This document shows, one piece after another, positions 25,301-34,032 of a DNA stretch of 57,676 bases. The translations under genes and the position numbers were made by a program. Position 1 is the stretch's first letter, and each line of letters opens with the position of its first letter. The stretch covers positions 1 through 57,676 of the forward strand of contig CAJOLC010000016.1 of NCBI GenBank assembly GCA_905235305.1, given 5' to 3'. A model generated the notes under the pieces. That model did no database searches. It was not told the DNA's origin and saw only the letters and a program-made list of their open reading frames with translations. The DNA is from an uncultured Bacteroidaceae bacterium. Its GTDB lineage: Bacteria > Bacteroidota > Bacteroidia > Bacteroidales > Bacteroidaceae.

Positions 25301-27271
25301 TTATCTTTCTGACTTGAACTTCGCTTTCAGCAGCTGCAATCCGCCGTCGAAGTTGTGGTAGCCGTCGATACGCAAGTCGTCGCGGACACGGCGGCCTTCG
25401 GGCGTGATGGTCTGAGGGATTCCTGTGAAGCGAAAGAGCTCTTCAAAGCGGCGGAAGTCCTCGTTGCTGACGCAGATGGCGTCCTCGTCGGCCAGCCATT
25501 CCGCCACATATTTCTTGTAAGCGTCGCTGCCTCCTGCTGTCGATTCGCCTGCGATGAAGATGAGCTTCACGTCGTCCCGCTTGGCTATCTCGGCGCGCTT
25601 CTGCTTGCTTTGCTCAATCGCGCCACGGCAAGGGCCGCAACCCATGCCCCAGAAGTCGATGAAGAGAAAGCGTCCGGGGTACTTCTCGGAGAGCGAGCGG
25701 ATGAAGTCTGCCATGGGATTGTCGGCAGGCAGGGGCGTGGAGAGGTCCTTCTCGGCCATCTTTCCGGCATAGAATGCCTCGGCTTTCTGGCGGACGTAGG
25801 GATGGGCGAAGGCCGAGAAGTAGTGCTGCATGATGTCGTCGAGCGTGTCGGGTCGGAACTCATGATTGAGGCGCAGATACTTGAAGTTGCTGAGCATCTC
25901 CTGATAGATGCAGAGTTGTGCCAGCAGATTGTTGTGGTCGCAGCCCATCAACTCTCGCAGCGCGGCAAGTTGGTTCGTTATTTGTTTCTTGTCGTCACCT
26001 TCTGCATCCTCGTACATACGCTCAAATGCGGGCTTTGCATACTGGATGCGATTGATGGTGAAGTACGTGATGCCTTCCGAAAGAAGCAGCGGATTGTCGA
26101 AGTCAATGCGGTTGAGTCTGTCGTAGTTACGCACGTCGAAGAGTGCGTTCCACTCTGTGCTGTCCACTATCTCCCGGTAATACACGCCGTCGCGAAGTTC
26201 CTGCTTCTCCAAGTCGTACCCCCGATTCATGGCATACGACATGTAGGCTTCGGCAAAGTGGGTCCCTGCGCTTGCCCTCGCGAGCTGCATTTCCAACGGC
26301 GTAAAATGGTCGCGTCGGCTCACGACCTGTAGCCTGTACATCAGGTTCTGCCAGACTTCGTCGGCCTTCTGGTTAGCTTCGGCGAACGTTCCCTTGAAGG
26401 TGCCAAGCGGATAAACCATTTCGCTGACCAGCAGCTTCGACTTCAGCAGACGCTCCACTTCCTTGCTGCTGCCGTTATTGTACTGGCATTCCCAACGTCC
26501 GTCGGCTGTCTCGCGAACCGTGATGTCGATGGTCTCGCCCGGACGGGCAAAGAAGGGAATCTCGCTGAAGTCAAGCTTCGAATTGTGTGTAAAGAACTCT
26601 TCCTTCACGGGATAGCTGGCGAGGAACTTCTTCTGGAACGTCCCGTCGGGTGCGATGTCGAGCACCAACGTGACTTCATCCTCTTCGAGGAGGTTCCTGT
26701 AATAGCATTCCATCGACGTGAAGCCGAACCGCTCGGCATCGTAACCCTCGATGCGACCCTTGACGGTAATGGTGTCGGTTCCGAACCAAGCCTTTCCCCC
26801 ATCCCCTTCCCTAAAGGGCTGGGGAGAGGCTTTAAGGGGTTTGGGGAGGTTTCTTTTGCTTTCATGTATGCCGAGCAACATGAAGGCACCGCTGACGTCA
26901 CCTTCTATGAAGTCGAACACCTTGGTGCGCTTCGGCATCGGAGCAAAGTGCATCGTGAAGTCCATGCTGCCGCTTTCGGGCACCGAGACCCACTGCCCGA
27001 GCTCGATTCCCTCGGCGCGACGGAGCGGATAGCGTGTGCCCTCCTCGTCCATGAGGTAGCACGTGCTGACGAAGCGGAAGTTGCGTCCCTCCGGATAGGT
27101 CATGGTGAAGCGTACCGTGGTGAGTGTGTCGGCCAGGATGACCTCGTTGGCTTTCAGCTCGCCATTGTAGATGTTGGCAGACGCCATTGCCTTCGGCGCC
27201 TTGATAACCTTGACTTTTGCCTGACCGCTCAACGTGACGAGGGCAAACAGGATGGTGATGATGCGGTTCAT
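25301..27271 (-). CDS. Exported thioredoxin-fold (TlpA-like) protein
   Basis: A 656-residue exported protein. Residues 1-18 are a signal peptide. Residues about 30-145 and 165-240 look like beta-rich domains of the type that precede redoxin domains in Bacteroidota. The C-terminal domain (from about 528) is thioredoxin-like, with GCGPC at 544-548 and a likely cis-Pro in TGIPQT near 619. The role is probably thiol reduction or isomerisation in the periplasm; partners are unknown. A GC-rich repeat (26793-26850) is embedded in frame and encodes a Pro/Lys-rich loop. It follows the ECF sigma block on the same strand after a 183-base gap, so shared control is possible but unproven. Confidence 0.75.
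   Translation of the reverse strand: MNRIITILFALVTLSGQAKVKVIKAPKAMASANIYNGELKANEVILADTLTTVRFTMTYPEGRNFRFVSTCYLMDEEGTRYPLRRAEGIELGQWVSVPESGSMDFTMHFAPMPKRTKVFDFIEGDVSGAFMLLGIHESKRNLPKPLKASPQPFREGDGGKAWFGTDTITVKGRIEGYDAERFGFTSMECYYRNLLEEDEVTLVLDIAPDGTFQKKFLASYPVKEEFFTHNSKLDFSEIPFFARPGETIDITVRETADGRWECQYNNGSSKEVERLLKSKLLVSEMVYPLGTFKGTFAEANQKADEVWQNLMYRLQVVSRRDHFTPLEMQLARASAGTHFAEAYMSYAMNRGYDLEKQELRDGVYYREIVDSTEWNALFDVRNYDRLNRIDFDNPLLLSEGITYFTINRIQYAKPAFERMYEDAEGDDKKQITNQLAALRELMGCDHNNLLAQLCIYQEMLSNFKYLRLNHEFRPDTLDDIMQHYFSAFAHPYVRQKAEAFYAGKMAEKDLSTPLPADNPMADFIRSLSEKYPGRFLFIDFWGMGCGPCRGAIEQSKQKRAEIAKRDDVKLIFIAGESTAGGSDAYKKYVAEWLADEDAICVSNEDFRRFEELFRFTGIPQTITPEGRRVRDDLRIDGYHNFDGGLQLLKAKFKSER
26793..26850. 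repeat. GC-rich hairpin repeat inside the thioredoxin-fold gene
   Basis: CCCCTTCCCTAAAGGGCTGGGG forms a hairpin-like block, followed by GGGGAGAGG and GGGGAGG 22 bp apart. The encoded insert (NLPKPLKASPQPFREGDGG) looks like a low-complexity loop. It resembles the short GGAGGG repeats at 9352 and 29604. Confidence 0.55.
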
Positions 27272-27454
27272 TGTGACATTATTCCTACCTTATATATATA
27301 TAACGCGCGGGAAGGCGAAATGTCATGCGAGTCGTGTGTCTTTTATGCTTTATTAACATTGACACGCAGGAAGACACAAAAGAGGCTGCCGCATCTCGCA
27401 ACGCAGCAGCAGGAAGGTGCCATTTAATAACATTTGAAACCAAACTAACATGTG

Positions 27455-29035
27455 TCATGGTAGTTCACCAGTGCGTTCGAGGACGAAATCGACGGCTGAG
27501 AGCCAATGGCCCGTGAAGGGACGCCCGGTGAAGTCTTCGTCGCAGGAGACGCCGTAGGTGAGTTTGCCGTCACGGACAATGATGTTATCTATGACGATTT
27601 TATTCCAGCCGTAGCCCATGCCGCCATTGGCCATAGCGATGCGGACATCGTTGGGCGAGATCTGGGTTCCCTTGTCGTCGGCCTCCTTGACACGCAGGGC
27701 TGCTTCCCGCCAGATGCTGCCTCCGCGGTCGTCGCAAGCAGGAATCTCCTCTAGCATCGGCTTCCCATCCGTCTGGGCAAAGATGAAGGCTCCCGTGTTG
27801 CCACTATAGGAAGTGCGTCCTGCGGCAGTAAGTCGGTAGACGCCAGGCATGAGGTTCGTCTCGACGTGCTGTGCATGATACTGGAGCACGCCGTCCTCGT
27901 CGGCACAGGCATCCAGGTATATCAGGTCGGGATTGCCTGTGTAGTGCTTGCCCCAAACGGCGAAGTACGGACGTCCGTTCTTGTGTTTCGTGATGGTGAA
28001 GCCAGTCTCTTGCAAGAACTTATGACGTCTCGTATCAGTGAATCCCAAGTATATCGACTCGTTGACCTTCCCCCGGAGAATGATTTCGGCGGCTCGGAAG
28101 TAGATCTGTATCTCGGCGTCGGCTTTCTTTGCCTTTGTCTGCATGGCAAAAAGCCCTTTCCAGATGAGGGAGAACTCCTCGGGTGTGAGCAGACGTTCAT
28201 AGCGTGAGGCCTCGCGCTTCAAGGCAAATCCGATGGAAGCTAACTGCTCGCTGGTGGCTTTCCTGCTCAGTTCGGCAAGTTTGTTCACCTTGTTGTTCAG
28301 GCCGGGGAAGTCGTCGTAGTGGTCGCTGACGTGGTCCATCTCGCGCAACACCTTGAGGTGATACTCCGTGCTCACCGCCCACTTGCCGTCGATGTAGGTC
28401 GTGTCGATGTCCGCCGCCGTGCCTTTCTGACTGTTCTTCACCGTTTCGCCTATCTTGATGGCAGTGCGGACGCTGTCCATCGTGACGCGGCTTTCTTCCA
28501 TTGCGAGCGTTACGAGTTCGGGATTCCTGCCAATGAAGCGGTCCAATGTTCCCTTCTTTCCCCCGTCGGGCAAGTCGTTCCATGAGAGGAAGAAACCGTT
28601 GTCGTTGCCGTCTTTGTCCTTGAAGGTGAGCACATACACATTCTTATCACGCCCTGACAGCACAATGATTCCGTCCCTGCCGTCGAGTCGCAATCCCTTC
28701 CAAGGCTCTGACTTTTGGGGCATTTCACTTGAGCAGTGGAAGAAAGAGGCGTTCTTGATGTGCGCCATCAACTCTTTCCAAAGGCTCGTCAGCGGTTCGT
28801 CGTCCGTGCATGTGAAGTTCGTAACCCAGTCAGTTTCCTTGACGTTGATGCTTTTCTTGTCAATCGGCTGACCTTGCTCAATCAGGTACGGGTTCGAGAG
28901 CGACACGTTTCTGTTGTTGATGAAGGATTCCAAGGCCTTCTCCAGCTCCTTTATGTCCGTGTTCCATTCCGCGTAGAGAGGCATGGCGAAGCACAGGCCA
29001 AGCAGCAGGATGCTGAGTTGTGTGAGTCTTTTCAT
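27455..29035 (-). CDS. Exported protein of unknown function in the sigma/anti-sigma block
   Basis: A 526-residue protein I do not recognise. Residues 1-22 are a signal peptide (MKRLTQLSILLLGLCFAMPLYA). The middle (about 40-330) is mixed alpha/beta with no known motif. The C-terminal part (about 345-520) is beta-rich, with MPGVYRLTAAGRTSY and a NKIVIDNIIV segment that look like a carbohydrate-binding or jelly-roll fold; this is a guess from pattern only. It starts 23 bases after the anti-sigma-like gene stop and is probably co-transcribed with it, so it is a candidate effector of the ECF sigma system. Confidence 0.6.
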   Translation of the reverse strand: MKRLTQLSILLLGLCFAMPLYAEWNTDIKELEKALESFINNRNVSLSNPYLIEQGQPIDKKSINVKETDWVTNFTCTDDEPLTSLWKELMAHIKNASFFHCSSEMPQKSEPWKGLRLDGRDGIIVLSGRDKNVYVLTFKDKDGNDNGFFLSWNDLPDGGKKGTLDRFIGRNPELVTLAMEESRVTMDSVRTAIKIGETVKNSQKGTAADIDTTYIDGKWAVSTEYHLKVLREMDHVSDHYDDFPGLNNKVNKLAELSRKATSEQLASIGFALKREASRYERLLTPEEFSLIWKGLFAMQTKAKKADAEIQIYFRAAEIILRGKVNESIYLGFTDTRRHKFLQETGFTITKHKNGRPYFAVWGKHYTGNPDLIYLDACADEDGVLQYHAQHVETNLMPGVYRLTAAGRTSYSGNTGAFIFAQTDGKPMLEEIPACDDRGGSIWREAALRVKEADDKGTQISPNDVRIAMANGGMGYGWNKIVIDNIIVRDGKLTYGVSCDEDFTGRPFTGHWLSAVDFVLERTGELP

Positions 29036-29058
29036 AGTGGTATGCGTTGTTAAATGGT

Positions 29059-29775
29059 TTATAATGGGACGTAACGAGTCGTGGTATCCACGAGGTATTC
29101 TTCTTTGTAGGCGGTCTCCACCTGCTGGTGGACAATCTTGTTCACCAAGTCCCTGATGCGCTCGTCTGCTCGCATGAGGTCCGTCAGCTCAGCCAGGCAG
29201 GCGCTGTCCTGGCAGTCGCCCATCTGGTCCTCAAGTATCGTGAGGTAGTAGTAGAGACTGTCCGCGGCATCATTCAGCACGAGGGTTGGGGCTGCAGGTT
29301 GAGAGGCTTCGGCAGAGTTCTGCGGAGAAGTCTTCAGACTTCCCGTGCGAACTTTGTCGACTTCTCGTGTGAACTTTGCCAACTTCTCGTGTGAACTTTC
29401 CGAAGTGCTCACGTCGTGTTCTTCAAGACGACGTGTCGCGTTTGACAACGGGACGTGTCGCGTTTGACTTCGGGACGTGTCGCGTTTGGCTTCGGGACGT
29501 GTCGCGTTTTCTTCTGCGACGAGTTGCGTCTGAGGGTTCGGCATGAAGCTCTTCCAGGTGAAGAGTGCGACGGCTGCGATGAGAACTGCGGCGGCGACCC
29601 AAAGCCTCCCTCCTCGGGGGGAGGTCTGGAGGGGGACTTTCCTCCTTTCGGCGAGTAGTGCGTCGAAGAGCGCCTCGTCGCGGTCGAGCTCGTCTTCAGA
29701 GGGCAGCTCCCACTTCTCCTCCTCGATGGGGTGCTTCCCCTCGAGGTATTCGTCTATGAGTCGTCTTTTATCCAT
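29059..29775 (-). CDS. Anti-sigma-like single-pass membrane protein carrying a 22-bp DNA repeat array
   Basis: A 238-residue protein. The N-terminal 50 residues are charged and cytosolic (EYLEGKHPIEEEKW...), a transmembrane helix follows at about 58-77 (LWVAAAVLIAAVALF), and the rest would be periplasmic. Its first eight bases overlap the end of the ECF sigma gene. Size, topology and position fit an anti-sigma factor, though no classic zinc motif is seen. Residues about 82-155 are encoded by a DNA array with 22-bp period. Because 22 is not a multiple of three, the units are read in rotating frames, giving a Thr/Arg/Ser-rich region of low conservation. A GC-rich repeat at 29604-29637 also lies in the frame, just before the membrane helix. 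Confidence 0.6.
   Translation of the reverse strand: MDKRRLIDEYLEGKHPIEEEKWELPSEDELDRDEALFDALLAERRKVPLQTSPRGGRLWVAAAVLIAAVALFTWKSFMPNPQTQLVAEENATRPEAKRDTSRSQTRHVPLSNATRRLEEHDVSTSESSHEKLAKFTREVDKVRTGSLKTSPQNSAEASQPAAPTLVLNDAADSLYYYLTILEDQMGDCQDSACLAELTDLMRADERIRDLVNKIVHQQVETAYKEEYLVDTTTRYVPL
29341..29533. repeat. 22-bp-period array inside the anti-sigma-like gene
   Basis: CGTG occurs at 29344, 29366 and 29388, its complement CACG at 29410, then CGTG at 29432, 29454, 29476 and 29498, and CGAG at 29520: nine positions in exact 22-bp register. The first three units are of the type CGTGTGAACTTTGCCAACTT. The later units are of the type GGGACGTGTCGCGTTTGACT, the same family as the array at 41383. 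Confidence 0.88.
29604..29637. repeat. GC-rich GGAGGG repeat in the anti-sigma-like gene
   Basis: GCCTCCCTCCTCGGGGGGAGG forms a short hairpin, followed by TCTGGAGGGGGAC. Encodes PLQTSPRGGRL. Confidence 0.45.
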
Positions 29776-30280
29776 CGATGTATCCTCCTTCTTTTAATAC
29801 ATTATATATGTGTCCGCGCGCGTGGCTTAACATCGCGCTGACCGTCCTGACGTTGATGCCGGTGGCGAGCGCTATTTCGCGCGGCAGCATCTCTGCTTCG
29901 GCAAACATCCGCCAGAGGCGTTGCTCGGAGCGTCGGAGCGTTTGTGTGGCATTGTGCAGTGCTGTCCTGAGTTCGCTTTCTTCGAGCGTCTGGTCTTCAT
30001 TCGAAGCGGGAAGTGTGACTTCGTGACTGCTGGTGAGCGGTGAGTGAGGCCGCCGCTGCTCCCTCCGCCACACGTCGATGCACTCGTGCTTGGCTATCCT
30101 GACGGCCAGCCTCTCGGCATCCAGCGGCGACGGCAACGTGGGCCAGGCCTTCCAGAGACGTATCATCGTCTCCTGCGCCACATCCTCGGATTGCTCCGTC
30201 GAAGAGAAGAAACCCTCCGCGATTTGCGTCGCTCTTGTGCGCAAGAAAGGGGCTAAATGTTCAAACTCTGCGTGCTCCAT
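29768..30280 (-). CDS. ECF-type RNA polymerase sigma factor
   Basis: A 170-residue extracytoplasmic-function sigma factor. Region 2 is at about 20-70, with SEDVAQETMIRLWKAWPTL as the helix 2.2 core-binding region. Region 4 is at about 105-165, with the helix-turn-helix MLPREIALATGINVRTVSAM. A Ser/Pro-rich linker (about 78-95) separates them. The stop overlaps the start of the anti-sigma-like membrane protein by eight bases, the usual arrangement for a sigma held by its partner until an envelope signal arrives. Its regulon probably includes its own operon. No TAnnTTTG box is obvious before it, consistent with another promoter type. Confidence 0.88.
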   Translation of the reverse strand: MEHAEFEHLAPFLRTRATQIAEGFFSSTEQSEDVAQETMIRLWKAWPTLPSPLDAERLAVRIAKHECIDVWRREQRRPHSPLTSSHEVTLPASNEDQTLEESELRTALHNATQTLRRSEQRLWRMFAEAEMLPREIALATGINVRTVSAMLSHARGHIYNVLKEGGYIDG

Positions 30281-30354
30281 ACACCCTAATAACGTCAGAA
30301 AGGGGAAAATGTTATGCGAAGTGAGGCGAAATTAACAAAATTTTCTCTATTTTC

Positions 30355-30385
30355 TTTGCAGGTTGGTTAAAAAAGTGTAACTTTG
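30355..30385 (+). promoter_or_regulatory. Full -33/-7 promoter for tRNA-Leu
   Basis: TTTG (30355-30358), a 19-bp spacer, then TAACTTTG (30378-30385). This is a textbook Bacteroidota promoter, 12 bases before the tRNA. Confidence 0.85.
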
Positions 30386-30397
30386 TGGCGATATGAT

Positions 30398-30479
30398 GCG
30401 CTTGTGGTGGAATTGGTAGACACGCCAGACTTAGGATCTGGTGCCGAGAGGCGTGTAAGTTCGAGTCTTATCAGGCGTA
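30398..30479 (+). tRNA. tRNA-Leu (anticodon TAG)
   Basis: Acceptor GCGCTTG pairs with CAGGCGT. The anticodon arm is CCAGA-CTTAGGA-TCTGG with TAG at 34-36. The long variable arm (TGCCGAGAGGCG region) is typical of tRNA-Leu. CCA is not encoded. Length 82. Confidence 0.95.
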
Positions 30480-30528
30480 CAAACCCGAAAGGGGAATGTG
30501 TATAACCCAAAAGGATGATATAAGGATT

Positions 30529-32614
30529 ATGAGGAAAGTCTTATCTATTATCTGTGTTTTACTGTCAGTCGCAGCCATCTACTCCTGCCATGAAGACGTT
30601 GATACATCGGCACGATATGTCTTTACGGAGCGAACGGTGGCCAGTTATCTGGAGGATCATGCCCAGTTCAGTGAGTACGTGCGTCTGATGAAGGAACAGA
30701 AGGTGAGCGATGTGAGCAAGACGAGTGTCTACCAGCTCATGACGGCTTACGGTTACTATACTGTCTTCGCTCCTACGAATGATGCCATCCAGAAATACCT
30801 TGACTCGCTCGTCATCAAAGGTATCATCCCCGAAGCAGACTGGAATTCCTTCCCCGACGAAAGGTCGCTGGACAGCATACGTTCTGTCGTGGTATTGAAC
30901 AGCATACTGGACGGCACAAAACAACAAAAGACATATTTCACGGCAGAATTCCCCAAGACTAACGAGGAGTTCTCTATAAATACCATGGCCGACCGCAAGA
31001 TAAGCGTCACTTATTATAGGGGCGACCTCGACAGCTGCTCCATCGACGGCATGTGCCCAATCTCGAAGACTAACCGAGACATCGAGGCAATCAACGGATA
31101 CATACATGAGGTCTCGTATGTCATCAACCCAAGCAACGAGACGATGGGCAGCACGCTGCACAAGTTCGCAGCAGACTACGAGAGCGGCCTCAGCGTAATG
31201 GCAAACCTGGTACAGGCGTGTGGATTGGTCGACACACTCAGCCAGGTAAGGGATGAACGCTACGAGACGCTCTACAAGACCGGAGCTTTCCCCAACTTCG
31301 ACTCGCAGCTGGCAAATCGAGGCCCCGGAACATCGCAAGTATGGATTTACCCTCTTTGCCGAGACAGATGACTTCTGGGAAGAGGCTATCGGCAAGGACA
31401 GGCGGGAAATAACCATCGAAGATGTAGTGACGTGGATTGAGAATCAAGGCTATTATCCCGATGCTATCAATGATGATAACTACGACGACGTCGACAATCT
31501 CCTCAATCGCTTCGTCACGTACCACCTCCTCCCGGCACGAATACCCGTCGACAAACTTGGCATCCACTACAACGAAAAAGGCTACAACTACCGGCTCCAG
31601 TCTGCTTCGCCCACCGTACCTGTCTGGACGCACTACGTCACTTTCGGCAAGCGTCGCCTGCTCCGCATCTGGGAAAGTGCAGAGAGCGGAGGCCCATACT
31701 TGAACCGTTTCCCTAAACTTAACAACGGACGTCACGACAATTATCACGAGAAGGAGTGCACGGAGGAGAACCAGGGAGTAGAGATCAAGACCGACGAGAC
31801 CGCAGGAATCATCAAGTTGATAAATGGAATCATCTATCCCATCAGGCAGCCCATAGCCTATACAGAGCACGTCCGCAACGAGTTGGCAAAAGTGCGTCTG
31901 CGCTACGACGCATGGGAATTGCAGCCCGAAGCAATGAACAACGACATGCGCCTTGCTACAAAAAACGATGCCATCTGGTACTTCTCGAGCGATCCTGACA
32001 AGCAGTACTTCGAGAACGCCACAGTAAACACCAAGCAGACCGAGTTTATGTTGCTGAGCGGACGTGACCAAGACTGGCCGAACTACCAAGGCGACGAGCT
32101 CCTCGCTGAGGGCGTCTACGACATCACCCTTACTCTTCCGCCCGTCCCCAAGCAGGGAGTCTACGAGATACGAATGGGCGTCTCCACCAAAAGCAGCACT
32201 CGCGGCATCTGCCAGGTCTACTGGGGATCACACAAGGACCAGCTCGTGGCACAAGGTATTCCTGTCAATATGCAGTTGGGCGGCAACGCTCAGCCCAACA
32301 TACTGGGCTGGGAACTCGATACTGATGACGATGACTACAACGCTGAGGTCGACAAGAAGATGCGTAACAACGGGTTCATGAAGGGACCTGAATACATTGT
32401 AGAAATCCCTGGAGGATCTAAAACCAACCGTATGAACTTTGAAGCGACCAGACGTATCGTGGTGCGCGAGACGATGTCGCCCGACGTCACCTACTATATG
32501 CGCTTTAAGACGGTGCAGCCCGACCTCAACCAGAAGCAGCTCTTTGTGGACTACCTGGAGTGGTGCCCCAAGGAAGTCTACGACAATCCTGAGTCGCCCG
32601 AGGACATCTGGTAA
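30529..32614 (+). pseudogene. Fasciclin-domain lipoprotein with a frameshift
   Basis: A lipoprotein of about 695 residues if the frame is repaired. The signal ends in a lipobox with Cys20 (AAIYSC). A fasciclin-like domain follows (about 30-200), with LMTAYGYYTVFAPTNDAIQKY and INGYIHEVSYVI. The rest (after about 265) is a larger beta-rich region that includes a second fasciclin-like start (FTLFAETDDFW). The reading frame changes near 31318: ...GCA AAT C GAG GCC CCG GAA... reads on correctly if one base is skipped. Both parts are otherwise open. Such lipoproteins are thought to bind glycans or other surface partners. Start chosen at 30529 because the lipoprotein signal begins there. Sequencing error is possible. 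Confidence 0.75.
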
Positions 32615-32646
32615 GTCGGTCGGCGTCCCGGCACGGGACATGGAGG

Positions 32647-32702
32647 ACGACAAATCCCCACGCGGTAACCCAAATGAAGGTTGGTGCGTGGGGATTTGTC
32701 GT
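32647..32702 (+). terminator. Hairpin terminator between convergent genes
   Basis: A perfect 17-bp stem (32647-32663 with 32686-32702) and a 22-base loop, 32 bases past the fasciclin gene stop. The T tract is short. Confidence 0.7.
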
Positions 32703-32717
32703 TTCGCTCCGAGTCGT

Positions 32718-32761
32718 TTCTCTGGTCAAGGCCGGCGACTTCTCTGGAGAAGTTTCGGCCT
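32718..32761. repeat. Possible degenerate two-unit 22-bp repeat
   Basis: TTCTCTGG occurs at 32718 and 32740, 22 bp apart. The second copy lies in ACTTCTCTGGAGAAGT, a 16-bp near-palindrome similar to the ACTTCTCGTGTGAACTTT units at 29361. With only two units the assignment is weak. Confidence 0.35.
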
Positions 32762-32769
32762 GGCCGGCG

Positions 32770-33912
32770 TCACTTCAGCAGACTTCCGATGAAGGCTTGC
32801 ATCTCGGGATAGCTCTTTTCGATGCTCATGAGGAGATGCAGCTGGTTGTTTGCGCGGACGAAGTTGTGGTCGGGATACTGGCACTTCCAGTACTTGTCGC
32901 CACTCAGGTAGTCCCAGAGGAAGCGAACACACTGCATGTATGGGAAGAGGGCGGTGGCGTAGGGCAGATTCTCTATCTCGACCGGCAGGAGAAAGCTCCT
33001 GGCGCTTTCAATGTAACCCTCCGTGAACGCCTTAAAGATGTCCATGCGGAACTGCACCTTGTCCATCTCCCGGCAGTCCTCGGCAACCTTGTTGGCAGCA
33101 GTGCGGAGGAAATCTCCGTAGTCGGAGAAGATGAAGTTTGGCATCACGGTGTCGAGGTCGATGACAAGAAGCACGTTGTCTTGCTGGTCGAACATCATGT
33201 TGTTTACTTTCGTGTCGCAGTGGCAGACGCGTTTCGGCAGTATTCCTTCGCGGCCCATCCGTTCGGCTTTACACATCTCGTCGGCGCGTTTCTCTATTTC
33301 CTCGAGCATCTTCTGCACGCGTTCTTCTTTCACTCTTCCTGCCGGGTCGCGCCTGACGACGTCTCGCAGTTGCTCGAGGCGGAACTCCATGTTGTGGAAG
33401 TCTTTGATGGTCTCGCCCAGCTTGACTGGTATGTCGGCAAGCATTGCCTGGAAGTTTCCGAAGGCTCGACCTGCGGCGCGACTGCTTTCGGGGTCAACAG
33501 CCTGCTTGGTTATGGCGTTGTCGATGAAGACCATCAGTCGCCAGTAGGTCGGCTCCTGCTGTCCGCTCTCTGCTTCTTGCACCTCGCCCCCTGCTCCTTG
33601 TACCTTTATGTAGAGCTTCCCGTCTTGTCTCGCGGGTATGAATCTCAGGACGCGGCGGTCGATGTCTGCCGTGCCTTGCTCTGCAAGCTTCTTTCTGATG
33701 TGGGAAGTTACGGCGTCGATGTTGCGCATCACTAAGTCCACGTCGGGGAAGACCACGTGATTGACGCGCTGCAGCACGTAGTCGGGTTTGTCTGCTTCAG
33801 CAGTCGTCACTTTGTAGGTGTCGTTGATGAGTCCCTCGCCCAACGGCTTAATCTCGCAGACGGTACCTTCGTAGGCAAATCGGTTCACGATAGTTGTCAG
33901 TTCTGAATTCAT
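32770..33912 (-). CDS. Phosphotransferase of the APH fold, N-acetylhexosamine kinase-like
   Basis: A 380-residue kinase of the aminoglycoside-phosphotransferase/choline-kinase fold. Visible are the N-lobe GEGLINDTYKV (about 24-34), the catalytic-loop-like VCHCDTKVNNMMFD (about 230-243), where the Asp is the likely base, and the metal-binding VIDLDTVM (about 249-256). The sequence resembles bacterial N-acetylhexosamine 1-kinases that phosphorylate free sugars, but the substrate is not certain. An upstream in-frame start at 33945 overlaps the -7 box, so the ATG at 33912 was chosen. Divergent from the macroglobulin-like gene. Confidence 0.75.
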   Translation of the reverse strand: MNSELTTIVNRFAYEGTVCEIKPLGEGLINDTYKVTTAEADKPDYVLQRVNHVVFPDVDLVMRNIDAVTSHIRKKLAEQGTADIDRRVLRFIPARQDGKLYIKVQGAGGEVQEAESGQQEPTYWRLMVFIDNAITKQAVDPESSRAAGRAFGNFQAMLADIPVKLGETIKDFHNMEFRLEQLRDVVRRDPAGRVKEERVQKMLEEIEKRADEMCKAERMGREGILPKRVCHCDTKVNNMMFDQQDNVLLVIDLDTVMPNFIFSDYGDFLRTAANKVAEDCREMDKVQFRMDIFKAFTEGYIESARSFLLPVEIENLPYATALFPYMQCVRFLWDYLSGDKYWKCQYPDHNFVRANNQLHLLMSIEKSYPEMQAFIGSLLK

Positions 33913-33942
33913 AGAGTGTCGGTTAATTTGTTGTTTTGTTGG

Positions 33943-33950
33943 CAAAGATA
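33943..33950 (-). promoter_or_regulatory. -7 element for the sugar-kinase-like gene
   Basis: Minus-strand TATCTTTG, 31 bases before the chosen ATG at 33912. It excludes the upstream start at 33945. Confidence 0.55.
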
Positions 33951-33994
33951 TAAAATTATTGGGAAACTAAGAAGTAGAATTAAGAATAATTTCA

Positions 33995-34002
33995 TAACTT
34001 TG
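33995..34002 (+). promoter_or_regulatory. -7 element for the macroglobulin-like gene
   Basis: TAACTTTG, 31 bases before the ATG at 34033. Confidence 0.55.
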
Positions 34003-34032
34003 CAACCAGAATCAATCAACGTAAGAAATGTC

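Noticed and set aside
26821-26849. Another 22-bp array (GGGGAG at 26821 and 26843)
   Set aside because: With two short G-rich matches in a low-complexity repeat the 22-bp spacing may be chance.
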